A stretch of DNA of 64,000 nucleotides from Terracoccus sp. 273MFTsu3.1 (GCF_000383675.1 NZ_KB911820.1:372001-436000), one strand, 5' to 3'. Counted from the stretch's first letter, positions 40,560 through 49,395 are shown. Made by a program: numbers and translations. Notes: a model not told the origin generated them from the letters alone.

Positions 40560-41200
40560 CGGGGTGCCTCCTGCGTCACCGGCTCGTAGGTCACTGCTCC
40601 GAACTTGCCGACTAGGACGAGGTTCTCGCCCTCACGCGACCACGTGTACATCTCCTTCGACAGGTCGTCAAGCGGCCGGCCGTCGTAGCTGCCGGACGGC
40701 GAGTCCGGGTCGTGCAGGGTCTGCGTGCCGCCCTGCGGGGTCAGCACCAGCGTCGAGCCGCTCACGTCGGCGACGCCCGTGGTGCCGATGTCGAACTCGA
40801 AGGTGCCGCTCGAGCGCGACTGCATGAGCACCTCGGCCCGCTCGAAGCGTCCGTCGGGCCGGAAGGTGTAGAGCACCTCGGCCGATCCCTGGTCAAGGCT
40901 CTGCCACGTGCCCGCGAGCTCGCCGGGGAGCACGGTCCCGCCGGGATCCGGAGCCGGGCTGGGCGTCGGCGTCGGAGCCGGGGTCGGCGTCGGGGCGGGT
41001 GTCGAGGTCTGATCCGGCGTGGGGGAGGCCGTGACCGTCACGGTCGTCTCGGACGGTGTGGCCCCCGGTTGCGACGTCCCGCAGGCGGCGAGCGATGCCG
41101 GCGCCACCGTCGCCGCGGCGAGCGCGAGCACCGTGGTCCGGCGCCACCGGGTGCGCGCGGGTGCGTTTGAGGTCAGGTGGTGGTTCATCGGCTTGGGCAT
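40556..41200 (-). CDS. Lipoprotein coupled to the membrane protein at 39207
   Basis: 214 residues from the ATG at 41200, supported by GAGGAGGG at a good distance. The basic N-terminus and hydrophobic stretch end in the lipobox L-A-A-C, followed by a Thr/Pro linker with P-T-P-T-P repeats. The C-terminal 110 residues are a beta-rich domain (G-T-W-Q-S-L, then Y-T-F-R-P-D-G-R-F and Y-T-W-S-R-E-G-E) resembling small lipocalin-like or META-like surface domains. Function unknown. Confidence 0.78.
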   Translation of the reverse strand: MPKPMNHHLTSNAPARTRWRRTTVLALAAATVAPASLAACGTSQPGATPSETTVTVTASPTPDQTSTPAPTPTPAPTPTPSPAPDPGGTVLPGELAGTWQSLDQGSAEVLYTFRPDGRFERAEVLMQSRSSGTFEFDIGTTGVADVSGSTLVLTPQGGTQTLHDPDSPSGSYDGRPLDDLSKEMYTWSREGENLVLVGKFGAVTYEPVTQEAPR

Positions 41201-41319
41201 CGGGCTCGCCCTCCTCGTGCCGGGCACCTCGACGGTGCCTCTCCCCATCGGATGCGGGGGCCCGGGCCGGTGATACGTGCCGACCCCCTCGTGACGCGGC
41301 AGCGTGCGCACAATGGGCC

Positions 41320-41844
41320 ATGGCACTCGCGCTCTGCCTTCTGCTCGACCGCAGGTCCGACCGCGCCGTCCGCGCGCTCTGGGAGCGGCTCGAGGAGGAC
41401 GGCGTCCCGACGCTGCTCACCCACACGCACGGCCACCACGTGCCCCACCTGTCGTATGCCGTCCTGCTGGCCTGGGAGCAGGAGGCGGCCCGCGCCGCCG
41501 TGGCCGGCCTGGGCGACGGCGGCCCGGTCGAGGTGTCGGTGCAGGGCACGGTGGTCTTCCCGCGCGGACGTGTGGCGCTCGCCGGGTCGGCGTCGGTCGC
41601 TCTCGCCTGTCGGCAGGCCCGGGCGGTCGAGGCGCTGCGGGCCACCGGCGCGACGATCCACCGCCACTACGAGCCCGGTCACTGGATGCCGCACGTGTCG
41701 GCCACGACCGGGGTGCCCGGTGCGCGGCTGCCGGTCGTCGTCGACGCGGTGTCGGACCGGTTGCCGCTGACGCTGCGGTGCGACCGGGCCGCGCTCATCG
41801 ACACGACCGTCGGCACGACGTGGGAGCTGTCCGGAGTGCCCTGA
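41320..41844 (+). CDS. 2'-5' RNA ligase superfamily protein
   Basis: 174 residues with two H-x-S motifs, the family hallmark: H-L-S at residues 43-45 (H-V-P-H-L-S-Y) and H-V-S near 128 (H-W-M-P-H-V-S). LigT-like phosphodiesterases of this form act on cyclic or 2'-5' phosphodiesters of RNA or nucleotides. The bacterial biological role is unsettled. The start is ATG at 41320 with no obvious ribosome site. The gene stands alone. Confidence 0.85.
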   Translation: MALALCLLLDRRSDRAVRALWERLEEDGVPTLLTHTHGHHVPHLSYAVLLAWEQEAARAAVAGLGDGGPVEVSVQGTVVFPRGRVALAGSASVALACRQARAVEALRATGATIHRHYEPGHWMPHVSATTGVPGARLPVVVDAVSDRLPLTLRCDRAALIDTTVGTTWELSGVP

Positions 41845-41940
41845 CGAGACCGGTATGAGTACCGGTGCCCAGTATCGACAGGGCCGCCCGCGTCTCTTCT
41901 CCCCGACCAACCACCAACCTTCGGGGAAAGACACACGACC

Positions 41941-43089
41941 ATGCGCATCAGCTTCACGCCCGCCGAGAACGGCTTCGCCTTCAGCAACGGCTTCACCAAC
42001 CACGTCCTCCGGATCCCGGCCGTCGGGGTCGACATCACGACCCGCGGCCGCTGCGGCGGCATGGCTGCCGCCGCCATGGACTACTGGTACGCCGGACTCG
42101 CCATGTCGACGAACGGCACGCTGCCGCAGGATGGCTCGCTCGTCGCCGACTACATCTACGCCCGGCTCATGGACACCTTCGTCGACAACGGCCTGAAGTT
42201 CGTCCAGTACGCGACGAGCCTCGACCACCCGACCTGGCTGCGCGGCAAGGGCGTCGCCCGGATGACCCGCGAGGACGAGCTGCCCAAGCTCAAGGCACGA
42301 CTCAACTCCGGCCAGCCCGTCCTGCTCGGCCTGACCCAGGCCCGCTCGGTCACCGAGCTGGGCAACGACCACCAGGTCGTCGCGTACGGCTGGGAGCAGG
42401 ACAGCCGCTACACCTACGTCCTCGTCTACGACAACAACAACCCGGGCCAGGAGGTCCGGCTCAAGCTGACCACCGTCGACGACCCGGCCGAGCGCGCCAT
42501 CACCGGCAGCAACGGCAAGACGTGGCGCGGGCTCTTCGTCGAGAGCTACACGCGCAAGGTGCCGAGCTATCTCGCCGACGGCCGCGTCATCCACGACTCG
42601 ACCGACCCGCGCATCATGGTGATCCGCGGTGGCGGCCAGTTCTGGGTGCCCTCACCCGCCGAGTTCGATGCGTGCGGGCTGCGCTGGGACGCCGTCGTGT
42701 CGGCCAAGCCCGGGTCGATGGCCCACGTCGCGACGCACCCCGGCAACGGCACGCTCGTCCGCGAGCGCGGCACCGACCCGATCCACGTCGTCTACGGCGG
42801 CAAGCCCTTCTGGATCCCGTCGCCCGAGGTCTTCGAGGGACTCGGCCTCGACTGGGGCAAGGTCCGCGAGATCCCGCAGGGGTCGCTCGCCGGCCTGCGC
42901 CAGATGCCGCTCGACCGGACACTGCTGCGCGAGCGGTCCGCCGACCCGGTGTGGCTCGTCGACGGCGGGCGCCTGCGTCACGTCACGAGCCAGGCCGTCA
43001 TGGACCGGCTCGGCCTCGAGTGGGACTGCGTCCGCGTCGTTCCCGACGGCGCTCTCGCGGGTCTCGCGACGGGGTCGCCGATCAGCTGA
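41941..43089 (+). CDS. Papain-like cysteine-protease-fold protein with C-terminal triple repeat
   Basis: 382 residues. The first 200 resemble a C39/papain-like fold: G-R-C-G-G-M-A at residues 36-42 (nucleophile candidate Cys38), G-N-D-H-Q-V-V-A-Y-G-W near 140 (His) and Y-D-N-N-N-P near 163 (Asp/Asn). The last 180 residues hold about three repeats of 50-55 residues built on D-P-I-x-V-V-x-G-G-x-F-W-I-P-S-P, G-L-x-W and V-x-x-x-P-x-G-S-L-A. There is no signal peptide. Papain-like domain plus repeat suggests a peptidase or transglutaminase-like enzyme with a binding region; substrate unknown. Confidence 0.7.
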   Translation: MRISFTPAENGFAFSNGFTNHVLRIPAVGVDITTRGRCGGMAAAAMDYWYAGLAMSTNGTLPQDGSLVADYIYARLMDTFVDNGLKFVQYATSLDHPTWLRGKGVARMTREDELPKLKARLNSGQPVLLGLTQARSVTELGNDHQVVAYGWEQDSRYTYVLVYDNNNPGQEVRLKLTTVDDPAERAITGSNGKTWRGLFVESYTRKVPSYLADGRVIHDSTDPRIMVIRGGGQFWVPSPAEFDACGLRWDAVVSAKPGSMAHVATHPGNGTLVRERGTDPIHVVYGGKPFWIPSPEVFEGLGLDWGKVREIPQGSLAGLRQMPLDRTLLRERSADPVWLVDGGRLRHVTSQAVMDRLGLEWDCVRVVPDGALAGLATGSPIS

Positions 43090-43220
43090 GAAGGCTTGAG
43101 GGACTAGTCACTTCTGGTCCGTTTGTGCCATCTTGCGTCATTTCCACGAACTGCGCCGACACCGGCGTGTCACTCTGTCGCGGTCGCCCTGGGGCGGGAC
43201 ACTCGTTCCCAGGAAGACCA

Positions 43221-43294
43221 AGACTTCGACGGTTGGCCCGTTGTGGTACGTGAACCGTCACTGGTAGCCCGGACTCGCGAACGCGAGCCGGGCT
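43221..43294 (+). ncRNA. Repeated two-hairpin element, copy 2 (putative small RNA)
   Basis: The 41-nt block at 43221-43261 is identical to copy 1 and includes the GACGGTT/AACCGTC stem. The following hairpin (43266-43294) pairs AGCCCGG with CCGGGCT and CTCGCG with CGCGAG around an AA loop. Same shape as copy 1, different bases. This element occupies the middle of the 310-bp gap 43090-43399; the rest of that gap shows nothing recognisable. Confidence 0.5.
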
Positions 43295-43399
43295 CCAACA
43301 CTTTCCGGGGAGCTTCGCGTCGACTCCGTCGTGGGGACTGGCCGGGCGGTGACGCGGATCTCGCCGCCCGCCAACGGTTTCCGGACTACCGTGAAGAGC

Positions 43400-44032
43400 A
43401 TGAGGCGCCTCGTCGCACCGGTGGTCGTCGGCGCCGCGGTCCTGTCCGTGGTGACGCTGCGGTGGTCGGCGCTGCACTGGGGTGCGACGACAGAGGAGAC
43501 GCGCGAGCACCTCCCGGGCGACGAGATCTTCGCGGTGGCCGGCCTCGTCGCGACGCGGGCCATCACCATCGAGGTGCCGCCCGAGGACGTCTGGCCGTGG
43601 GTCGTGCAGCTCGGCGCCGACCGCGGCGGTTTCTACAGCTACGACAGGCTCGAGAACCTCGCCGGCTGCCGACTGCACAGCGCCGACATCATCGTCCCGG
43701 AATGGCAGCACCTCGCGGTCGGTGACCTCGTGCGCCTCCACCCGCAGGTCGCTCTCGCCGTCGCCGCGGTCGACCCCGGGCGGTCACTCGTGCTGCACGC
43801 CGCCCCGGCCATGCCCGGTGACCCGGAGGCCGCGCCGTACGACTTCACGTGGTCGTTCGTCCTGCGCCGACACCCGCACCGCGCGACCCGGCTCATCACC
43901 CGCGAGCGCTTCGCCTACACCCACCGCTGGTCGCCGCTTCTCGTCGAGCCGGTCTCGGCCGCGAGCTCGCTCATGAGCCAGAAGATGCTCCGCGGCATCC
44001 GCGACCGCGCCGAGCGCGCGACCAGGGCGTGA
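43400..44032 (+). CDS. SRPBCC-like protein with N-terminal membrane anchor
   Basis: 210 residues. A short hydrophobic N-terminal segment (residues 4-20) may anchor or export the chain. The rest resembles an SRPBCC fold: E-V-P-P-E-D-V-W-P-W-V-V-Q-L-G, then G-G-F-Y-S-Y-D-R-L-E-N-L-A-G-C, and a late Y-D-F-T-W-S-F-V-L strand. The W-P-W-V-V-Q-L-G motif is common in such actinobacterial proteins. Function unknown. ATG at 43400 with GAAGAG upstream; GTG at 43391 is an alternative. Confidence 0.78.
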   Translation: MRRLVAPVVVGAAVLSVVTLRWSALHWGATTEETREHLPGDEIFAVAGLVATRAITIEVPPEDVWPWVVQLGADRGGFYSYDRLENLAGCRLHSADIIVPEWQHLAVGDLVRLHPQVALAVAAVDPGRSLVLHAAPAMPGDPEAAPYDFTWSFVLRRHPHRATRLITRERFAYTHRWSPLLVEPVSAASSLMSQKMLRGIRDRAERATRA

Positions 44033-44040
44033 GCCGCGCG

Positions 44041-44095
44041 CCCGAGCATGCCTCGCCCGCCCGAGCACGCCTCGCCCGCCCGTGCACGCCTCAGG
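44041..44095. repeat. Three tandem 19-bp repeats
   Basis: Units starting CCCGAGCA or CCCGTGCA at 44041, 44060 and 44079, each followed by CGCCTCGCC or a near match. It fills the 69-bp gap between convergent genes. Probably slippage; no structure is obvious. Confidence 0.7.
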
Positions 44096-44101
44096 CGCTG
44101 C

Positions 44102-44344
44102 TCAGCCGACCGATGTCTCCGCGGCGACCACCCGTCGTCCGCGCGTGAAGTAGGCGAGCGGTCCGACGACGTTGATCGCGATGATCGCGGCCCACTTCCC
44201 CTTGCTCCCCACGATCTCGCTCGCCGGCCGCCGGGCCAGGTCGGCCCACGCCGTCGCCGCCAGCGACAGCTGCACGCAGCCCGCGACGAGGATCGCCCGC
44301 TGCTGGCTGCTCGACAGGTCCGACCACTTCTTCTTCTGTGCCAT
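44102..44344 (-). CDS. Small PLDc_N-domain membrane protein
   Basis: 80 residues, two membrane segments (about residues 17-33 and 50-65) joined by the loop D-L-A-R-R-P. The second half carries the PLDc_N hallmark W-A-A-I-I-A-I-N-V-V-G-P-L-A-Y-F. This domain also precedes phospholipase-D-type synthases, but here it stands alone. Role unknown. Confidence 0.82.
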   Translation of the reverse strand: MAQKKKWSDLSSSQQRAILVAGCVQLSLAATAWADLARRPASEIVGSKGKWAAIIAINVVGPLAYFTRGRRVVAAETSVG

Positions 44345-44427
44345 GACCCCTCCTCAGGGACGGTGGAGATCTCGGTGCTGGAACGCGGGTGGGACCGTGG
44401 ACGGGTGTCTGCGTGCAGGTTCGACGC

Positions 44428-45648
44428 TCACCGCAGGATCGCCCGGAAGGCGTCGAGGAGGATCTCGAGCTCCATCTCGCCGATGACGAGCGGGGGAGCG
44501 ATGCGCACCGTCGAGCCGTGCGTGTCCTTGACGAGGACGCCGTGGTCGAGAAGTCGGTGTGACGCCTCGCGCCCGGTCATGAGGCGCGGGTCGATGTCGA
44601 CGCCGGCCCAGAGACCGCGGCAGCGCACCGCCTCGACGCCGTGCCCGAGCAGCTCGCGCAGCCCGTCGTCGAGGAGCGCGCCGAGGTGCCGCGCCCGCTG
44701 CTGGAACTCGCCGGTCGAGAGCAGGCCGACGACCGCCTGTCCGACCGCCGCTGCGAGCGGGTTGCCGCCGAAGGTCGACCCGTGGCTGCCCGGCGTGAAG
44801 ACGCCGAGCACGTCGCGGTCCGCGACGACCGCCGACACCGGGACGATCCCCCCGCCGAGCGCCTTGCCGAGGACGTAGATGTCGGGCACGACGCCCTCGA
44901 CGTCGCAGGCGAAGGTCGTGCCGGTGCGGCCGAGCCCCGACTGGATCTCGTCGGCGACCATGAGCACGTTGCGGTCCCGGGTGAGCCCACGGACGTCGCG
45001 CAGCCATCCGTCGGGCGGGACGATGACGCCGCCCTCGCCCTGGATCGGCTCGAGAAGCACGGCGACCGTGTCGTCGGTGATCGCGGACTCGAGCGCCTCG
45101 AGGTCACCGAAGGGCACCATGTCGAAGCCCGGTGTGTAGGGGCCGTAGTGGTCGTGCGCGAGCGGGTCGTCGGAGAAGCTGACGATCGTCGTCGTGCGGC
45201 CGTGGAAGTTGCCGGCCATGACGACGATCCGGGCCCGGCCGTCCGGCACGCCCTTGACCTCGTAGCCCCACCGCCGCGCCGTCTTGATGGCCGTCTCGAC
45301 GGCCTCGGCGCCGGTGTTCATCGGCAGCACGAGCTCCTTGCCGGCGAGCGTCGCGAGGTCCCGGCAGAACGGCCCGAGCCGGTCGCTGTGGAAGGCCCGG
45401 CTCGTCAGCGTCAGCCGGTCGAGCTGCGACCGAGCCGCGGCGACGAGCGTCGGGTGGAGGTGGCCGAAGTTGAGGGCCGAGTAGCCGGCCAGCGCGTCGA
45501 GGTAGCGGCGACCGTCGACATCCGTCACCCACGCGCCCTCGGCAGACGCGATGACGACGGGCAGCGGGTTGTAGTTGCCCGCGATCCAGCTCTGCGCCAA
45601 GGAGACGTGCTCGTGTGTGGTCCCGGTCCGTGCCGCCGTGTCGCTCAC
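44428..45648 (-). CDS. rocD: Ornithine aminotransferase (class III PLP enzyme)
   Basis: 406 residues. Class III aminotransferase features include G-R-R-Y-L-D-A-L-A-G-Y-S-A-L-N-F-G-H near residue 47, the PLP phosphate site N-T-G-A-E-A-V-E near 112 and the G-N-F-H-G-R-T motif. These are followed by E-P-I-Q-G-E-G-G, the cofactor Asp in D-E-I-Q-S-G-L-G-R-T-G, and the Schiff-base Lys in L-G-K-A-L-G-G-G near 265. The Y-S-A-L-N-F-G-H and F-x-S-D segments are those of ornithine-oxo-acid transaminases, which convert ornithine to glutamate semialdehyde. Other omega-aminotransferases are the main alternative. GTG start. Confidence 0.88.
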   Translation of the reverse strand: MSDTAARTGTTHEHVSLAQSWIAGNYNPLPVVIASAEGAWVTDVDGRRYLDALAGYSALNFGHLHPTLVAAARSQLDRLTLTSRAFHSDRLGPFCRDLATLAGKELVLPMNTGAEAVETAIKTARRWGYEVKGVPDGRARIVVMAGNFHGRTTTIVSFSDDPLAHDHYGPYTPGFDMVPFGDLEALESAITDDTVAVLLEPIQGEGGVIVPPDGWLRDVRGLTRDRNVLMVADEIQSGLGRTGTTFACDVEGVVPDIYVLGKALGGGIVPVSAVVADRDVLGVFTPGSHGSTFGGNPLAAAVGQAVVGLLSTGEFQQRARHLGALLDDGLRELLGHGVEAVRCRGLWAGVDIDPRLMTGREASHRLLDHGVLVKDTHGSTVRIAPPLVIGEMELEILLDAFRAILR

Positions 45649-45836
45649 CCTTCGATCGTGGCACCGGCCTGCTTCGACGGCGGCCGAATGTGACTCGAAA
45701 CCGGGGTGATCCCGCTCTCGGACCAGCGCCGGCCCGACGCCCCCGGTGGGACACTCGAAGAGGCGGGTCCCGGCAGCCAGGACTACCCGTGGTGAGGTGT
45801 GTCGGTCACGTCGGTGACCCAGCCGTGGAGATGGCC

Positions 45837-47261
45837 ATGAGCACCACCAGCCCCAGCACCGACACTCCCCGTGCAGCCCGGTCTCGCGTCGTCATCCTCG
45901 GCGCCGCCGGCCGGGACTTCCACGACTTCAACGTCGTCTTCCGCGACGACCCGTCCTACGAGGTCGTCGCCTTCACCGCGACCCAGATCCCTGACATCGA
46001 CGGGCGGCGCTATCCGCCTGAGCTCGCGGGATCCCTGTACCCGCAGGGTATTCCGATCGTCGCGGAGTCCGAGCTGTCCGGCCTCATCGATCGGGAGCAC
46101 GTCGACGTCGTCGTCTTCGCCTACTCAGACGTGCGGCACGAGCAGGTCATGCACCTCGCCTCGCGATGCATCGCCGAGGGCGCCGACTTCCGTCTCCACG
46201 GTGCCCGGCGCACGATGCTGCGCAGCACGAAGCCGGTCGTCGCCGTGAACGCCGTGCGCACGGGGGTCGGCAAGAGCCAGACGACGCGCTACCTCGCCCG
46301 GCTGCTCCTCGACCTCGGCCAGCGCGTCGTCGCGGTCCGGCACCCGATGCCCTACGGCGACCTCGCCGCCCAGGCGTGCCAGCGCTTCGAGACCTACGCC
46401 GACCTCGACCGCCACGACTGCACCATCGAGGAGCGCGAGGAGTACGAGCCGCACCTCGACGCGGGCGTCGTCGTCTACGCCGGCGTCGACTACGAGCGGA
46501 TCCTCCGCGAGGCCGAGCAGGAGGCCGACGTCATCCTCTGGGACGGCGGCAACAACGACCTCCCCTTCTACGTCCCCGACCTCCACGTCGTCCTCGCCGA
46601 CCCCCTGCGCCCGGGCGACGAGGCGGCCTACCACCCCGGCGAGGCGAACGTCCGGATGGCCGACGTCGTCGTCATCGCCAAGTGCGACTCGGCGCGGACC
46701 GCCGACATCGAGGCCGTCGAGGCCTCGGTCCGCTCGCTCAACCCGGGAGCCACCGTCCTGCGCGCCGACAGCCCGGTCACCGTGGACGACCCTGCCGCCG
46801 TCCACGGCCGCCGCGTCATCGTCATCGAGGACGGACCGACCCTGACGCACGGCTCGATGACCTACGGCGCCGGCGTCGTCGGCGCCCGCGCCGCCGGGGC
46901 GGCACTGATCGTCGACCCGACCCCGTATGCCGTGGGGTCCATCGCCGCGACCTACGTGGCGTACCCGAACGCGCGGGGTGTCCTGCCGGCCATGGGCTAC
47001 GGAGCGGAGCAGGTGCGCGACCTCGAGGCGACGATCCGGGCCGCGGTCGAGGCCGGCGAGTGCGAGGCGGTCGTCAGCGGCACGCCGATCGACCTCACCC
47101 GGGTGATGACGGTGCCGGCGCCCCTCGTCCGGGCCCGCTACGAGCTGCGCGAGATCGTGCCCGGTGGCCTCGCGGCCGCGCTCCGGACCGCGCTTCCGCT
47201 CGACGTCCACGACGACGTCGGCACCCATGCGGGCTCCACGTTCGCGGGGAGCGCGTCATGA
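45837..47261 (+). CDS. Cyclic 2,3-diphosphoglycerate synthetase-like P-loop protein
   Basis: 474 residues. The N-terminal half is a Rossmann-like domain (V-V-I-L-G-A-A-G-R-D-F-H-D-F-N). A P-loop N-A-V-R-T-G-V-G-K-S-Q-T-T-R lies near residue 138 and a Walker-B-like region I-L-W-D-G-G-N-N-D near 233. This architecture matches archaeal cyclic 2,3-diphosphoglycerate synthetase and its bacterial relatives, which are usually annotated as GTPases of unknown role. Whether this bacterium makes cyclic diphosphoglycerate is unknown. ATG at 45837 has GTGGAG 8 nt upstream. It overlaps the next gene by 4 bp. Confidence 0.85.
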   Translation: MSTTSPSTDTPRAARSRVVILGAAGRDFHDFNVVFRDDPSYEVVAFTATQIPDIDGRRYPPELAGSLYPQGIPIVAESELSGLIDREHVDVVVFAYSDVRHEQVMHLASRCIAEGADFRLHGARRTMLRSTKPVVAVNAVRTGVGKSQTTRYLARLLLDLGQRVVAVRHPMPYGDLAAQACQRFETYADLDRHDCTIEEREEYEPHLDAGVVVYAGVDYERILREAEQEADVILWDGGNNDLPFYVPDLHVVLADPLRPGDEAAYHPGEANVRMADVVVIAKCDSARTADIEAVEASVRSLNPGATVLRADSPVTVDDPAAVHGRRVIVIEDGPTLTHGSMTYGAGVVGARAAGAALIVDPTPYAVGSIAATYVAYPNARGVLPAMGYGAEQVRDLEATIRAAVEAGECEAVVSGTPIDLTRVMTVPAPLVRARYELREIVPGGLAAALRTALPLDVHDDVGTHAGSTFAGSAS

Positions 47262-47743
47262 GCACGCCGACCGAACACCTGCCCTCCGACTCGCGCGACC
47301 ACCGGACCGGCCACGAGCTCGACCCGCGTCCGCCCGTACCCCCGCGTGGCCGGCGCGCGGGCTACGCCGGGTCCCTGCTCACCAGCCTCGTCATGCTCCT
47401 GCTCATCAACGTCTGGCCGGGCTGGGAGGTCGTGCCGTTCCTCACCCCGCGCACGGTCCTCGTCATCGGCGCGGTCAACGCCTCCATCATCGCGAGAGCC
47501 ATCGCCGACCTCGTCAACGTCGTCGTCGACCAGCCACGTCCGCGGGCCTTCGGCGACATCATCTCCATCGGCTTCGGCCTCATCGCCCTGGTGCAGATGT
47601 GGCAGGTCTTCCCGCTCGACGTCATCGGCACCGGCTGGGAGGTCGTCGCGCGCGTGCTGCTCGCGATCGGCGTCGTCGGCAGCGTCGTCGGGATCGTCGA
47701 GGCCATCGTGCGGCTCGTCACGGGCCGCTTCCCGAGGATGTGA
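47258..47743 (+). CDS. Small polytopic membrane protein
   Basis: 161 residues. A hydrophilic N-terminus of about 35 residues is followed by four hydrophobic segments (S-L-V-M-L-L-L-I-N-V-W, then V-L-V-I-G-A-V-N-A, I-S-I-G-F-G-L-I-A-L-V and V-L-L-A-I-G-V-V-G). No family recognised. Starts at an ATGA overlap with the cyclic-diphosphoglycerate-synthetase-like gene, so it probably belongs to the same operon. Confidence 0.8.
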   Translation: MSTPTEHLPSDSRDHRTGHELDPRPPVPPRGRRAGYAGSLLTSLVMLLLINVWPGWEVVPFLTPRTVLVIGAVNASIIARAIADLVNVVVDQPRPRAFGDIISIGFGLIALVQMWQVFPLDVIGTGWEVVARVLLAIGVVGSVVGIVEAIVRLVTGRFPRM

Positions 47744-47748
47744 TCGTC

Positions 47749-49395
47749 GTGACCGCCACCAGCCCCACCCCCTCCAACCCCACCCCCGCCAGCTCCCTCC
47801 CCCCTCCCGCCGCGACGGGTGGGTTCCATCCCGCCGGGCGCCACATCGCCGCCCTCGTCATCGGCTGCCTGCTCATCCTGCCCGGGCTGGGTCTGCTCCT
47901 CGGCGGCGCCGGCCTCGCCATCACGTATGCCGTGGGGCGGGACGACGCGGGCTACCTCTCCTTGACGCTCCCTGCCCTCACGAGCCAGTCGCCGGCCATC
48001 ACGGCCGAGGACATCGTCGTCGAGACCGGCCCCGACGTGCCCTCCTGGGTGCTCGACCGGCTCGACCTCGACCTCCGGCTCACGGCACGTCCGCTCGCGT
48101 CCGGGAAGGACGTGTTCCTCGGCGTGGCACCGTCAGCCGACCTCACGGCATACCTCCAGGGCGTCGCCCACGAGCAGGTCGTCGGCATCGCGCGGGCCCG
48201 CGACGGGAGCGCGAGCGGCGCAGTGCTGCGCGCGACCCCGGGCGCCTCGACCGTGGCCGCCCCGACGACGCAGACCTTCTGGACCACCTCGGCCACCGGT
48301 GCTGGCCAGCAGCAGCTGTCCTGGCGCGTCACGGGGGGCCAGTGGGCCGCCGTCATCATGAACGCCGACGGCAGCGCCGGGGTCGCCGTCTCCGCGACCG
48401 TCGGGGTGCGGGCCGGCTTCCTCCTGCCCCTCGCTCTCGTCATGCTCGGGATCGGTCTCGTGCTGACCGGGGTCGCCGTGGCCCTGATCGTCCGCGGCGC
48501 GAGCGGCACCCGACCGCCCCAGGGCGGTGCCATCGCGGCGCCGAGCGGAGGCCTGCCCGGCGCGACCGTCGAGGCGTCCCCGGTCGCCGCACCGGGGGCG
48601 CTTCCGACGCACCCCCGGGCCGTGAGCCCGGTCGCGCTCGACGCGCGCCTCGACGAGCCCCTGTCGCGGTGGCTCTGGCTCGTCAAGTGGTTCCTCGCGA
48701 TCCCGCACTACATCGTGCTCGGGTTCCTGTGGATCGCGTTCTCCGTCGTCAGCATCGTGGCGTTCTTCGCGATCCTCTTCACCGGGCGCTACCCCCGGGG
48801 GCTCTTCGACTTCAACCTCGGGGTGCTGCGGTGGACGTGGCGCGTGTCCTACTACGCGAGCAGCGGTGGTCTCGGCACGGACCGCTACCCGCCGTTCAGC
48901 CTCGACGACGAGCCCGACTACCCGGCGCGGCTCGACGTCGCCTACCCGGACCGGCTCTCGCGCGGTCTCGTCCTCGTCAAGTGGTGGCTGCTCGCGATCC
49001 CGCACTACCTCATCGTCGGCCTGCTCGTCGGTGGCGGCTCGTGGGCGTGGACCTGGGCGAGGGACACCGACGGGACCGGTCGTCTCAACATCCTGAGCGG
49101 GGGCCTCCTCGGACTGCTCGTCCTCGTCGCGGGGCTGTCGCTCCTCTTCGCCGGCCACTACCCGCGGGCGCTCTTCGACCTCGTCGCCGGCCTCAACCGG
49201 TGGGTCTACCGCGTCATCGCCTACGCCGCGCTCATGACGGACGTCTATCCGCCGTTCCAGCTCGACGAGGGCGGTGCCGAGGTGCAGCCGGGGCTGCCGG
49301 GACCGCCGCCCCCTCCGCTGCCTCCACCGACGCTCCCGCCGCCGCCGGTGGCTGACGACGCCGTGCCGCCGGACCGGCCCGCCCCCGTCAGCTGA
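47749..49395 (+). CDS. Membrane protein with duplicated DUF4389 domain
   Basis: 548 residues from a GTG at 47749 with GAGG 11 nt upstream; a GTG at 47740 overlapping the previous stop is the alternative. N-terminal spans flank a beta-rich extracytoplasmic domain (residues about 50-215). The C-terminal half has two related DUF4389-type units. Each contains W-L-x-x-I-P-H-Y (residues about 315 and 415), a membrane span, G-x-Y-P-R-x-L-F-D and Y-P-P-F. The tail is Pro-rich. DUF4389 proteins are polytopic and of unknown function. Third gene of the operon with the P-loop protein. Confidence 0.85.
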   Translation: MTATSPTPSNPTPASSLPPPAATGGFHPAGRHIAALVIGCLLILPGLGLLLGGAGLAITYAVGRDDAGYLSLTLPALTSQSPAITAEDIVVETGPDVPSWVLDRLDLDLRLTARPLASGKDVFLGVAPSADLTAYLQGVAHEQVVGIARARDGSASGAVLRATPGASTVAAPTTQTFWTTSATGAGQQQLSWRVTGGQWAAVIMNADGSAGVAVSATVGVRAGFLLPLALVMLGIGLVLTGVAVALIVRGASGTRPPQGGAIAAPSGGLPGATVEASPVAAPGALPTHPRAVSPVALDARLDEPLSRWLWLVKWFLAIPHYIVLGFLWIAFSVVSIVAFFAILFTGRYPRGLFDFNLGVLRWTWRVSYYASSGGLGTDRYPPFSLDDEPDYPARLDVAYPDRLSRGLVLVKWWLLAIPHYLIVGLLVGGGSWAWTWARDTDGTGRLNILSGGLLGLLVLVAGLSLLFAGHYPRALFDLVAGLNRWVYRVIAYAALMTDVYPPFQLDEGGAEVQPGLPGPPPPPLPPPTLPPPPVADDAVPPDRPAPVS

